NCBI GenBank assembly: GCA_030704615.1
Contig: CM060734.1
Location: forward strand, 38,644,042 to 38,708,041
Source of the DNA: Takakia lepidozioides
Taxonomy: Eukaryota; Streptophyta; Takakiopsida; Takakiales; Takakiaceae
Direction of reading: 5' to 3'
DNA: 64,000 bases
Shown here: positions 12,395 through 23,183 of the stretch, piece by piece
How positions within the stretch are numbered: the first letter of the stretch is position 1
Layout: every line of letters starts with the position of its first letter
The notes under the pieces: model-generated
What the model saw: only the letters and a program-made list of their open reading frames with translations
Told to the model about the DNA's origin: nothing
Database searches by the model: none
Translations under genes and position numbers: made by a program

Positions 12395-13396
12395 ATATAT
12401 ACCAGTGTTGGCGGGTATATGAATTACCCTGATATACCCGCTATATTGATATATATATACCCTGGTGTGGCAAGTTTAGGTACCCGGATGTATACCCTTA
12501 TATCAGGGTATATTTTTATGATATACCCTTATCCTTATATTTACCCTGCATCAAGACCCTCAATATACCCTACTTTCCTGAAGGGTATATGTTAAAATGA
12601 AGGGTATAATAGTATATCTAATCAGGGCCTTTATGTGCCTTCATAGCCGCTATGTGCTAGGTCTTTTCTCTTTTTGTTGTGCTGTTAGGGAGCCTTGAGC
12701 TATAAGAAAGATCCAATCACAACTAAAACAAATGTTACATATATCATTCCTTAAATGCCATATAACCCAAACAATACCTCTTTAGATCTCGCATATATAT
12801 ATACATAAAAAGAAACCTGACAGCCCACAATTTAGGTCCTTGAGGGGTTTTTATTTATTTATTTATTTAAGGAAATATGGGAGCGACAGCCCACAATTCA
12901 GGCCCTTGAGGAGGGGGAAAGATTAACCCCCTTTCATTTATGGGCCGTGAGACCTACGGGACGATCAACGCCCAGACATACACACCAACAATCCCACACA
13001 CAGGGCAGGGCAGCGGGTTCGAACCCCGAACCACCTGAGTGACACACACTGTGCACTTACTAGCTGAGCTACCAGCGGATGTGCTTTTTTTTAAATCTCA
13101 AACCTCCTCCATCTTGCATTGGAAATTAACACCAAAATATTATGCAATATCTTATCAATTTTCTCTTTTACCATACCCGGAAACTATTCATACCCTCAGG
13201 GTATATTTTGGCATATATATCCATACCCGGGGGTTATATAGAAATCTGAAAAGTTAATTTACCAATACCCGGAGGATAAATAATTTTTTGAGATTTCAAT
13301 TTATCCATACCGAGGGTAAATGATTTGACAAAAATAACTTACTTATACCCTAAGGGTATATTGAAATCAATATACCCGCACAACACTGATATATAC
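12395..13396. mobile_element. hAT-type element (inner), nested in the outer hAT element
   Basis: The inner element is 12403-13388 (986 bp). It starts CAGTGTTGGCGGGTATAT and ends ATATACCCGCACAACACTG, nearly perfect inverted repeats. It is flanked by the 8-bp duplication ATATATAC at 12395-12402 and 13389-13396, which lies in the outer element. The arms carry dozens of ATACCC/GGGTAT motifs. A SINE (12849-13079) lies inside it, giving an insertion order outer hAT, inner hAT, SINE. Confidence 0.9.
12849..13079 (-). repeat. tRNA-derived SINE
   Basis: Read on the minus strand, the head contains TGGTAGCTCAGCTAGTA, an A box of the pol III TRGCNNAGY type, and about 40 bases later GGGTTCGAACCC, a perfect B box. 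The body continues to GAAAGGGGGTTAATC and a conserved 3' block with GTGGGCTGTCGCTCCC, and ends in a TAAA-type simple tail (about 12850-12870). A truncated second 3' end (AGCCCACAATTTAGG) abuts it at about 12815-12848. The tRNA-like part lacks a foldable anticodon arm, so this is a SINE and not a tRNA gene. Confidence 0.8.
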
Positions 13397-14105
13397 CCAC
13401 TGCACTGGAGGTTCTAAAAAACTTTAATAACCTGCAGTGCAAGGAACCGGCGGGGCCCACATGCCCTGGGTTTGGAATAGGCGAGGCATGAGACATTGTT
13501 TTTAATTAACCTAACCTGTGTGGGGGTAAGATGAGACCCCCGGTTACAGTTAATGATACTTGCTGGTAACCAGCGGTTACTTGTTCTACGTTTAGCCAGC
13601 ATATCGTGTTTACTCTCTTATTATTCTTGGTACAATGATAAGGAAGAGGTCTTTGTGAATCATATGAATGCATACAAAGTGTGTCGGAATAAATTTAGAA
13701 GTGCTATAGTTCACCAAAGTGCCGAAGCCGTAAGGCTCTTCTAACCGTAACCGTTACAAAGACCGGCAATTCTATCCCGGTTATTAGATTTATAATATAT
13801 CCGAACCGGATTGGCTAACCGGCATATGAAAGTAGCCAAATAACCGGTATGTATCAGAACCGGAAGACATGAAAAGACACAATAACAGGCTCCGGTGGTT
13901 CTTCAAAATCTTCAAAATCTAAATAACCTGAACCGGAGGTTCCTAGAAGACAGTCATAAAAAGACAACCTGAAGGGGGGGGTTATCAAAAATATTACATA
14001 ACCGCCCAACACTGAAAATAACCTCTTCCTGATTTTATAATCATATTATATAGTATGTGTATGTATTAAGAAAACTGTTTCGAAACAAAAAAAAAACAAA
14101 AAAAC

Positions 14106-14262
14106 ATGAATTGTGAGCAGTCGCTCCCAGGTTTCCTTTACAAATAAAAAACCAGAAAAAACACAAATTTTAAAGTTTGAGGGGGAAAATAAACCCTCTT
14201 TTCGTGTACAGGGTTTGAACCCCAGACGCTCAATTCGATGCACAGGGCCACAGCCCTGCTAT
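14106..14262 (-). repeat. tRNA-derived SINE (second copy)
   Basis: On the minus strand an A-box-like region (CAGGGCTGTGGCCCTGTG) is followed by a perfect B box, GGGGTTCAAACCC, then a short body with the GAGGGTTTATTTTCCCCCTC block. It ends with the same terminal block as the copy at 12849-13079 (GGAAACCTGGGAGCGACTG) and an A-rich tail. It is shorter than that copy. Confidence 0.7.
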
Positions 14263-14473
14263 GGCTTACGTTTCATTATTTTACAGAAATATAGCCTTCT
14301 ATACACTACCGTCATGCTGCCAATTGGAGCTGATCTGCCATGTCGTCAGCTCTAATATTGCCAAAGAAACAAAGTAAAAATATTTACATCTGCAAAAGTT
14401 ACATTCATTTGCATGTTCTATGAAACCTGAAACGGGTTCCATAGTAACTTCATTTGCTGTACAAGCTCCAGTT

Positions 14474-14500
14474 TAACCCTTAAAGGACGATGGGGTTTGC
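14474..14500 (+). mobile_element. Single piggyBac-like terminus (partner end not found)
   Basis: TTAACCCTTAAAGGACGATG carries the TTAA and CCC start of the piggyBac-like ends at 4790 and 8303; CCCTTAAAGGACG is intermediate between them. I could not find the opposite end downstream, so the element is truncated or the match is a lone relic. Confidence 0.4.
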
Positions 14501-15708
14501 TGGAAATTGGCCTCGCAACCAGACCCCTTTGCAGGTTCGGGACCACAGCTCCTGTCTGGGGACAAACCAGTCCTTTCCACTGTAGGCTTGAATGCCCACC
14601 TACCCTGGGCATCCAACGCAAAAATAAAATTTGAAATCCACCGCTGGATCTACGAGATTATAACATTTGATTGTTGAGGAATGGTGAAATCAACAAATGG
14701 TGTTACCCTGAAATCTTGTATGGCAAAATAAATGACCGAAAGTTTTTCCAAACAGCACAGGAAAGAGGGAACGGAATCCATTCCCGGATCAAGTCGGGCA
14801 TATGTGGACAAAATCTCACCTCTAAATATGCTCCTATGATGGGGCCTCCTTTGTATGTGTTTCGAATGGGGTAGGTGAGTTTTAGGTGGCTATTGCATTT
14901 TGACATCCAATAGCCACCATTGCTAAAAGCAAAATAGCCATGCCCAACTGTGGAGAGACTGCCAATTTTTTGGCACATTCCTGCCACAAACTTTTCTAAA
15001 TCATGAATAGCCAAAACACTTTCTTTTGGCTAAACCCACCTGACCATATGTAGTCAGTGGCCACATTTGGGGACACCACCAAGTTTCTGTTTACAGAATT
15101 GACCTCCAGCTCTAAGTAAGTGCTCCACAGCAGAAATGCCTCTGAGAGTCGAACAAAATTATGTGTATTGTATCCAAGTGATGTAAATTTTTGGAAGTCC
15201 TACAGATACAAAGGGAGGCTTGTTTGCAAAATGGTGAATGCAATGCAAGTTGTGTGAGACCCAAGTGGGAATCGAATCCACTGCCATGCCCAGCCACCAA
15301 GTGCCTTGCATGTGGGCCAAAGTGAACATGCAAATGGGAGCATCTCAAAGAGCAAGTTGAGGCAAGTCTCAGCAATATTGCACTCTGTATGGCGAAATGC
15401 CCAGATGACAAGACTTCAGACTCTCGTGCATCAAAGACATTGCGGGCATAGTCTCCCAAGATGGGATCCATCATGGCTGGCACAAACTGCTGAACTGTGT
15501 GAAAGTTAGTTACAGAAAATCAGTTATGGGAGCAAATAAAGGATAATACTATGCATCCCTACTATCCCCCAATATGCACCAAGGAAAAGCAGTCTGACAT
15601 AAGCCAAAGTGACCCCAAGAGAGAGAGAGCCAATGGCCATCATGAAAATCCACCCACCCTGGATGGAGGAGAGATATAATAAGCAATGAGTGAGGAAACA
15701 TGATTACA
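14501..15708. other. Intergenic / 3' flank of the RsmE-type gene
   Basis: No protein-coding stretch recognised. A tRNA-like B box (minus strand GGATTCGATTCC) occurs near 15260, and a closely related block recurs near 17640. Both are probably relics of one SINE-like family. Confidence 0.45.
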
Positions 15709-16381
15709 CTACAGGGTGGATGAATTGGTTTCAGAGCTATCTGCAATGAGCATGACAGTGGCAAGGATTGCCATGGCAGCCGTTTCTACGTGTAAACGGC
15801 GAGGGCCAAGACCAACAGGTACTGCCCCTACACCAACCAATAATTCAATCTCCTCGGTGGTAAAATCTGCATGCATATGAACCCCAGCTGTTTTAATCAA
15901 TTCGTAAGTTACGGCCAAAGAAGTGTGAAGTGTCTCTTTAGCACATAAAGCGCGATCATCTACCGCAAAGATTTTATGTCCTTCAGCAAAGATCAACAGA
16001 ATTCACATTTGACATCAGAGAATAGTTGCATGGCCACGTTAGAAATACATTAATCCTTGCTTACCTCCTTTCTGTCAGACTCATAGGTGCCCAAGGAAAC
16101 CAGAAATGCCTCTTGGCAAATCATTTAATGTTAGAAGTGCATGCCCTTTGGCACAAATGACAATATTCATTACCTTGTCAAGTACTGAGGGAATCCCCTT
16201 GTAACAAAAGAAATGAAAGTTCAATTTTGCTTACCTCCTTTGTGTCCAACTAATAGGAGTCCATCTCGCACTCTCTTTGGCAGGCGCAACACTGCTTTGA
16301 CTAATGGTGTTGCCCCAGCTGCTGCCAAGGAGGCCACACCTGCCTTTGCTACTTGACACAACACACCCACAAATTTGCACA
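15709..16381 (-). CDS. RsmE-type 16S rRNA (uracil-N3) methyltransferase, 3' exons
   Basis: The family (SPOUT class) methylates N3 of a uracil in small-subunit rRNA using SAM; plant homologues act in organelles. Two exons are clear. The last, 15709-15866, encodes DFTTEEIELLVGVGAVPVGLG and then GPRRLHVETAAMAILATVML, matching the C-terminal SAM-binding knot (GLGPRxLRVETA). The preceding exon ends at 16235 with donor GTAAGC and encodes AKAGVASLAAAGATPLVKAV and LPKRVRDGLLLVGHKG; its start near 16381 is uncertain. The phases join exactly (GGA G|AT) to give LVGHKGDFTTEE. The family normally has GPEGDF or GPEGGF here, so Pro-Glu is replaced by His-Lys, an odd change in a SAM-pocket loop. Upstream exons were not identified, so this may be a partial gene. 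Confidence 0.75.
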
Positions 16382-17929
16382 CTTGTCACCACTGACTTTC
16401 TTCAGATTTTCCAAGCCTTGACAAACCTGTGAAGAGACTAAATGAACAATTCTCCTTAGCACTTTCTCAAAGCTCATCAGAGGTAAAACAATCACAGTTG
16501 CAGGAGCCCCAATGGGTATGGAGAACCTCTCAAGCAACCGACCCCAAGGGGCCATTGGTAGGTGCCTCATGCACCCTTATGATGTGTAGGCTATATCTCA
16601 TGCCTTACTTAATAATGCAAAATGTTCCAGCTCCCTCCCAAGCAAACATGATTCATAACTCTAACTCAGGGTTTTCACAAACTCCGGTAAAATGGGCAGC
16701 ATCCTTACATCAGGCAATAGAGCTTGAACTCCCACTGGCTCCCGTACCTCCAGGGCATGTAGTCTTTGGCCTGCCTCACCAGTATAACAATTGAAACATG
16801 TTCAAACTCTGCTTTCTTCTTATGCATCAGAACATGCTGAAAAGCTAGAGTCAGATTAGTAACAGAGGCCCAAAGAATAAATGGAAGAAACTTGATGAGG
16901 TGCAAGGTGGGCCTACAAGAAGATGGGAGGCCTGAAGGCCCATTGGACACAAAGAAAGAAAGGAAGAAAAAGAAAGAAATGGATTGTATCCACTGTATCC
17001 ATGGTAGAGAGACGCCACTTACTATCTACAATTTAGGGACAGTCCCTGCAGGATACTAGCCACAGCCTGTCATGGTCATTTGACCCACCAGGGTATGGAA
17101 GTCAGTTCAAACCACACAAATTCAACTACCATCCAGATAGTCCTAGTCATTAGTCCTAGTTTACCTGACATTCACATTGAACTAGCATGAGCTTAGTCCA
17201 GTGCTGCTGCAGCAAGCCTTTTACCTGTGGATGTGATTGCCTCGATGTGGAACATCAGTTACACTCGTCTTCTCTTGCCCAAAAGTTAAAGATTGTATCT
17301 AAAGATAAATGTACCACATGGGAAAAAATGTGCTGTGGAGGAGAAAGAAACAGCAAAGGAAACAGGGAAAGTTCAAAGCAAGTAAGAGCAATATCTTCTT
17401 GTTGCTGGCTGCATCCTCTTCTTGCTTCACCAATGCAGTTCCCTCATCTGTCACATGCTGCACTTACAAAACATATCTCAAGAACTGCCTCCAACCTCCC
17501 TCAACCAACAACTAGAAACTTGCTTCAGAGGCAGGAAATAAGTGTCACCATCACAAGAACTGCCCTGATGTCAGAGTGTTGCCTCACACTCGTACAAGAC
17601 GGTAGAAATTACTTACTTTGATAGGCCTTGGAAAGGAACCATGTGGGAATTGAACCCACTGGCATGCCCAGCCAGAAGTGGGGCTCCATGCAGGACTGAC
17701 ATGTATGCAAATGCAAATGCAAGACTGACTGACTGACTGGCCAGTTTATTGTATGCTCGAAACTAGTACAACCCCCTGAAATGCCTTGGAGATGGTTTGA
17801 AACCTGCAGCAGCCCCAATGGATGTGAGATGCTAAACGTTAAAATTAAAGAAGAGCCTCAAAGCCCATTGCACATCACAAAACAAAGTCACATTTGACAG
17901 TGAAATAACCACACCAGTCCAATAGAATC
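16382..17929. other. Probable upstream introns of the RsmE-type gene; no further exon identified
   Basis: RsmE proteins need an N-terminal PUA-like domain and a mid region upstream of the two exons seen. I could not identify exons for these on the minus strand here. A SINE-like B box (minus GGGTTCAATTCC) sits near 17645. Confidence 0.35.
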
Positions 17930-18560
17930 TAAGCTGGTGGGTAATTGGAATGCAAACTTGCAAAGCAAAGACCCGGACACGTGTATGTTTTGCACACTGA
18001 ACAAGCCTGTTGGATGCGACGCTTGCATACCACACATTGACGTCGTGCTGCCACTTTCATAACTTGATGGACAGCCTGCAAAGAGCGAGGGGCTGGATCC
18101 CCTTGCCGCCAACCCCATGTCAAAGCATCCGCTACAGCCAAATTGAATTGCAGATGATTCATTGGCTTCCAACCATTCCTCTCCAATGTAAGCATTGATT
18201 TTTCTGGTCCAGGTACCAAAAAAAACAACGGTGCCACCACTTATGAGAGTATGATGCACAGAATATGCACCTCTCAACTGATCTGCCACATCCAATCCTC
18301 GCATGAATGCTTGATACATAGAGTGCACAGGGGAGCTAGGAACCAACCAAAGCGCTCGGTCAACCCACCTCTCAGCATAACAACCGTTTGCTATAGGATC
18401 TGATGCAGTTGACAGCAAAAACACCTCTTTGCTGTCACACTGCACAAATTGATCTACTGCGATCAAGAGGCCAGTTTGAGGTGGGAGGAGTTGAGCTTGT
18501 AAATTCCTCTTCCTCTCCGTTGGGCATTTGGAAAGGAGAGAGGCTCTTCATCAGGGCTTG
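17930..18560 (-). pseudogene. piggyBac-type transposase relic (C-terminal part)
   Basis: The minus-strand translation spread over three frames reconstructs the C-terminal third of a piggyBac transposase. SKEVFLLSTASDPI is the WxDxKxVxxLST block. MRGLDVADQLRGAYS is the characteristic GVDxADQxR motif. KWWHRCFFWYLD matches the KWWxRxFFxLLD block in a different frame, then KINAYIGEEW and NHLQFNLAVADAL follow. The end has a Cys-rich segment (RRQCVVCKRRIQQACSVCK) like the family's C-terminal zinc finger. At least two frameshifts separate these blocks, so it cannot encode a working transposase. It is not demonstrably the same insertion as the relic at 6560-6945. Confidence 0.85.
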
Positions 18561-19171
18561 ATCAAAGCCCTGGGGGATGGGCTCCTAAGGTGAGAGAGAG
18601 ACGACACATAAAATGGCCATTGAAAAGTACAATGATCTATCCAAACGAGCCATGCTAAGGTGGGAGAGGTTTCGGTTGTTTGACTATGTGAAGTGCTGGT
18701 CGCCGGCGATGGCCGTACCGTTCCGCGGCATTCCGGTCAAATCCCCATCCCCGCTGCTCCCCTCCCCTCTCACATGCGAGCCTGTATTCTAGGATAAAGC
18801 ATTAAAAAATCAAGGGTATGGCAAGAAGCGGATGGTAGTGAGGTGATATGCAGTACTTATATATTTCAAGACCCTGCTGCTGCTAAGTCCCCCTCCCCAG
18901 TAATGAAACAACTTTTTCATTTAAGTCTGTCACATGCTCAAGCGGATTTACTGCACCACAACTTCACCATCTCTCCGGACAAATTAAGGAAACCTCGCTG
19001 CGAGCTAAAGTATGTTCTTCCTGGCATCATTGTTGCCTTTGACAATGGAATGCACTGTGCTGCATGGATCTGCCTTAGTAGTTTCTCTGGATGCTTCTAG
19101 ATGGTTGAACAGGTGGGTGTGCAGTGTGCAGTATCCTCTTCCCGCTAAAGTTCATGAATTTCAGGATTGTC
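18561..19171. other. No recognisable gene
   Basis: Sequence between the piggyBac relic and the left boundary of the BAHD duplication. No family was recognised. Confidence 0.4.
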
Positions 19172-19300
19172 ATACATGACCTTCAATCAGTTTCTTATTC
19201 TTTGACTCTAGATTCCTGTCCTGCAACTTGCACCTAGCTCACAGAGTCCACAAACTTTCGAGGACTGGAGAGAGGCCCGGTGGAGTCGACGAAACCTACA

Positions 19301-19534
19301 ATGGAAGTGGAAGTGACTATCCTATCGACAACCTTGGTGGCTCCAACGCCTGGTCCTAGTCAAGAGTTCCAGCGGTTGCTTCCAGCTTTGATCTCTGCAT
19401 GCTAAAACTTCCTCCCGTGAGACGTCTCTTCCTGTTCGACGCAAAGGCCAATGAAGACCTCATCGTGGAGCAGGTCAATGAAACACTAAGGGAGAGTCTC
19501 TCAAGAGTGTTGGCAGAGTACTACCCATTTGCAG
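19301..19534 (+). pseudogene. BAHD acyltransferase exon 1, frameshifted copy
   Basis: BAHD enzymes transfer acyl groups from acyl-CoA to alcohols or amines in plant specialised metabolism. This exon begins ATG with MEVEVTILSTTLVAPTP and later, in a shifted frame, reads LKLPPVRRLFLFDAKANEDL and SLSRVLAEYYPFAG, ending at a GTACTG donor. Compared with the copy at 33946-34183 it has lost four bases after CAGCGGTTGC. That throws the reading into a stop a few codons later (ISAC then stop). No further BAHD exon follows; the intron is interrupted by a transposable element and the rest is replaced by a Copia LTR. It is a truncated pseudogene. Confidence 0.85.
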
Positions 19535-19619
19535 GTACTGATCCTTACCTTCAGAACCTTTTCTGCTGCAAAGAAGGTACCTGGACAAAGAAATGATGTC
19601 TTAAAGGCATACAGCACAC

Positions 19620-22461
19620 ACAAAGAGCTTTTGACAGATTCCCTCAAGGGGAACCGGGCAACCCTTAGAGTCTCACGACGATATACACCACACAGGGAAG
19701 TGTGCAAGAGTGGGTATTTGTCCGCTTTCCCTTGGAAAACATCCCCCGTGTGATTTTGCCTTCCGGGTATTTTTCCCGGTGTATTTTTTTATGTATATTT
19801 ACTTTTTTCTAGGGGCATCTTCTCTTGAAGGTTTTTATTTTCCAACCTTATATATAATTTTTTCCCCTTGTAGGCTTTTTAGGTTTGTCTCAGCTGGTAT
19901 TTGGTTTAGGATTAGACAGTTCAAGCTCAGAGTGGGAGTAAGGGATACGATCTCATTCCTGAGCTGGCCTCCCGGCAGCATAGGAAGACAAATACAGTGA
20001 ATCACCTATCTGGACATGGTGATACCTGACAAATCCCAGACTCTCCAAACTTAAAATTGGAAGGCACATAGTTTTATAGTTTTATGGATCTTTAGTATAT
20101 ATCTTTTTAAACATCTAGATAAGTTTCTCAGTGAGTATTTCAGTATTACATCAGTATTTCACTTAAAAAATATTTTTTCAACTCATTATAAACTTCATTT
20201 TTTTCAATTGTAATATTGTAAATTTATTTGCTTTCCATTTCAAATTACTTCTTTGTATTTCTATTATCTCAATTACATACTTAAGAATTTTTATTTCATA
20301 TTCACATTTATTTTATATCATTATGCTTTGGATGCCCAATCCATATATCTAATGTTCTCACTTTCACCACGGATTTAATTTCATAGTTTTAAAATATCTA
20401 ACAATTGAATGAGACCAATATATTAGCTTGAAGTTCATTTTTTCACTTCATATCATATGATTTATTTCCAGGAAATAATTATATTCATTTTTATAAAAAA
20501 AATTAAAGGGGAGAAAGCCCTGCAAATCATATTAATAAACGATGTCCTGGAAAAAAATAACCAGGACAGAAGGCCATAAGGCATACATCTTGTAAGATTG
20601 GGTAACACCGTAACAGGCCACCAAGGGCAAGCTTTGCTACCAACCTGAAGCCCTGAAGATCAGGGAGCCATGCTCCAGGGAAAAGGTTTGAGAACTAAAC
20701 AGTAGAACTTAAACATCAGAAACCAAGGCTGGATTTGCCTAGGAGCCTAACAGAGCAAGACAGTCTAATGGAAGGGCTGAGCTGAGCCTATTGTGATGAA
20801 GGGCCTGGGGTGGACTACCATCCCCACCCCCCCCCCCCCCCCCAGTCAGGAGAAAATAGCCCAACCTTAGAACAACCAAAGCCATAAAGGCAGGCTCCCG
20901 ACATCCAAACAGGAGCAGAAGTAGCCACCAAAGTGGAGCAAGAGGCAGACCGGAAGGCTCTAGACTGAGAACTCATAACATGATCCTATAGGAACCTGCA
21001 AGGGAACAAGGCCGAACTGCCAACCCAAGAACACATCCTATGCAGGCGAAAAAACAGGCCAACCCCAGCAAGAAAGAAAAGGCCATGTTGGCAAGAAGAT
21101 TGCCAGAAAAACCATGCGAGTTCTTGGTTTTCCAGCCACAAAGAAGAAATGTCAGCGCCTTGTGTTGCCGGGCTCAAAGTCTAAATGCACCCTCACATTG
21201 GAAACCCGCTGTTTTTGGTGACGCCAGTTGATGTCCCTGTCTTCAATCTCAGCGGGGGAGGCCCAATGGTTGGGGGAGTCACCAGTCAATTGGAGGTCTT
21301 GATGCCCAGTAGACTCCTTCACCCTGTCTTTCACAAAGAAGTCCATTGTGCCCCATTCAGCATCAAACTGCGAGAGAAGGGCATCCCGCCGCTCCTCAGA
21401 GCATCTGCAAACTATGATCAAAAGCCCCTCCCACAGTTTACGTCCCTCTACCAATAAGTCAAAAAAGATAGAGGCCAAGGAAAATTCTCTAATCTAATAA
21501 TTTTTTCATTAATCTAATTATTATTATTATTATTGTTTACGATTATTGTTGCGGTTAACAACAAAATTTCTTAATTCATTCTCTTCTTTACGTAAATCCT
21601 ATATTTCTCATTGATTAATGCACAGTAAATTGCACCCAAAAAAATATCTCAATATTTTAGTAATTCAGATCAGTGAATAGTATCGTACATTATACTTAAT
21701 TTTTGCTCTTATGTACATGTTCATTTAGGTCATTGTTCTATTTTTAAAAAGATCAAATATAAAAATTTATGAGAGGATTTGATGATTATTATATTTTCAA
21801 TTGCCAAAGTTGTCAATAAAAATAATACAATAAGCTGATTGTTATCATATATTTTCACATAACAGATATTCTAATCTGAAGATTGAATGATGCTAGGTTT
21901 TTTTTATTTAAGTCTATTCTCTATTACAGGGAATTTGTTTTGTAATTTGTTTTTTATCTACAAATAAAATAAAGTTTTTCCAGGGTCTCTGGTCTCTGCC
22001 CTTGTTATACATATATATTTAGTTTCAATATAATATTGTAAATAAATATTCTACTATCAGGGTGGAGCCATTACGCGACTAGCTGCTTGTTTTTATTTAG
22101 TCTATACACCTGTTTCATCTTCTCCTAAGTGCAGGCTGCGGAAACACAAGTGCATAGTCAGGTTACTAACAAAGTGACCCGAATTAATCGTAAACGGCTG
22201 AAAAACTTGTGATAAATTATAAATAACGGAGCCTTTCTAGATATACTTTCCCTGCGACTTAGTTTCCCTCTTATAAAGGCCACAGATGGAATCGTATTTC
22301 AAGGGAAAGTATAATTTTCCCTCCAATTTCCCCTCTGGAAAACATCCAACAGGGGATTCTTAAAGGGAATTGTACTTTCCTTTTTTTCAGGGCTCTCCAA
22401 TGAGGGGAAACGTCTGTCATACCCTCCGTGCCATAGTGTAGAAGTCTCAAAAGCTCCTTGT
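19620..22461. mobile_element. 2.84-kb terminal-inverted-repeat element inserted in the BAHD intron
   Basis: The left end ACAAAGAGCTTTTGA (19620-19634) and the right end TCAAAAGCTCCTTGT (22447-22461) are inverted repeats matching at 14 of 15 positions. The uninterrupted sequence in copy B (near 33850) shows the empty site. The flanks share a short CACA, perhaps a target duplication. Subterminal blocks near 19721-19745 and 22328-22349 share TTTCCC(T)TGGAAAACATCC. The interior is A/T-rich with a poly-C run (20827-20843). Minus-strand frames near 21150-21480 are unrecognised, and I see no transposase motifs. Superfamily not assigned. Confidence 0.65.
20827..20843. repeat. Poly-C tract
   Basis: Seventeen consecutive C residues. 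Length may be inexact in any assembly. Confidence 0.8.
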
Positions 22462-22815
22462 ACACAGAGGCAATCTCCCTCAAACGGAATTGTCAGTATT
22501 CCATTTCATCCAGCTTAGCCTATACCTAGATAACACATCTGCCATAACAAAAGCTTAGTCAAAATTGTAGTTTAGAACTATTTGTGATAGTTTGAGAGCA
22601 ACTATGTAAGTACTAAACATGCTACATGCAGAAAGTGATCCTGCACTCTCCTGGACTGCAAACCAAGAAGAAACGCCGCTTGTCTTTGTACCTCATTATA
22701 CCTTGAGCAGCGATGACAAGGCGGAGAGAATACTGTTTGTACGATTAATTAACTACTAGTCTCTCATATCAGCTTCGCTATTGACTTCGGAAAGGCTCGT
22801 TAACAACGTTGGGAG

Positions 22816-23122
22816 TGTTGGAAGTAATTAAACATATCTAGAAGACTAGGAGTCTTGAAGGCCAAAGGTTTAGAAGACTAAGAGACTATCTTGTTTAACT
22901 CACCTTTGGAAGGTGAATGGCTAGAAGGTGGATGGTCACCATAGTGGAAGTGGAAGTGACCAAGTAGGACTTCCTAGATACCTTCTTGTACAAGCTCGGG
23001 GGTGAAACCACTAGTCTAAGTGTAAGAGTATGATGGTGGCTTCTATGGTTGGGAGGAGAGCTTTAGTTTTAGCTTTAGTCTAAGACTTTAGTTCTTGTTC
23101 ATGTTCTTGCTCAATTCTAACA
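22816..23122 (+). mobile_element. Copia-type 5' LTR
   Basis: The segment begins TGTTGG and ends TCTAACA, so it has the TG...CA termini of an LTR. It is followed immediately by a primer-binding site at 23123-23135. It starts exactly where similarity between the two inverted BAHD copies ends. A related LTR lies at about 32283-32520 (shared GGTTGGGAGGAGAGCT). Confidence 0.75.
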
Positions 23123-23135
23123 TGGTATCAGAGCC
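23123..23135 (+). other. Retrotransposon primer-binding site (initiator Met-tRNA)
   Basis: TGGTATCAGAGCC directly follows the LTR. It is the standard plant Copia minus-strand primer site, complementary to the 3' end of initiator methionine tRNA. Confidence 0.85.
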
Positions 23136-23183
23136 ATTCTTCTCTAGGTGAGAATTGGTAGTTGAGATTGAGAGAACTTGATC

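Larger units (their letters stand above)
12332..14022. mobile_element. hAT-type element (outer), host of a nested hAT insertion
   Basis: The outer element is 12340-14014. It starts CAGTGTTGGGCGGTT and ends AACCGCCCAACACTG, a perfect 15-bp inverted repeat. Its 8-bp target duplication AAAATAAC is present at 12332-12339 and 14015-14022. Its own sequence (about 12340-12402 plus 13389-14014) is dense in AACCGG/CCGGTT motifs in both orientations. The middle is occupied by a second hAT element. No transposase is present. Confidence 0.9.
19172..22815 (+). repeat. Inverted duplication, copy A (partner at 33466-34310)
   Basis: From about 19172 to 19619 and from about 22462 to 22815 the sequence closely matches the reverse complement of 33466-34310. 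Shared blocks include the BAHD exon 1 with its 5' flank, and the stretch around TTTAGAACTATTTGTGATAG to CGTTAACAACGTTGGGAG. In copy A the two halves are separated by a 2.84-kb insertion that copy B lacks. Similarity ends at the Copia LTR that starts at 22816. Confidence 0.85.

Noticed and set aside
13020-13079. tRNA gene (minus strand)
   Set aside because: A and B boxes are perfect, but there is no foldable anticodon or acceptor stem and it continues into a SINE body shared by other copies.
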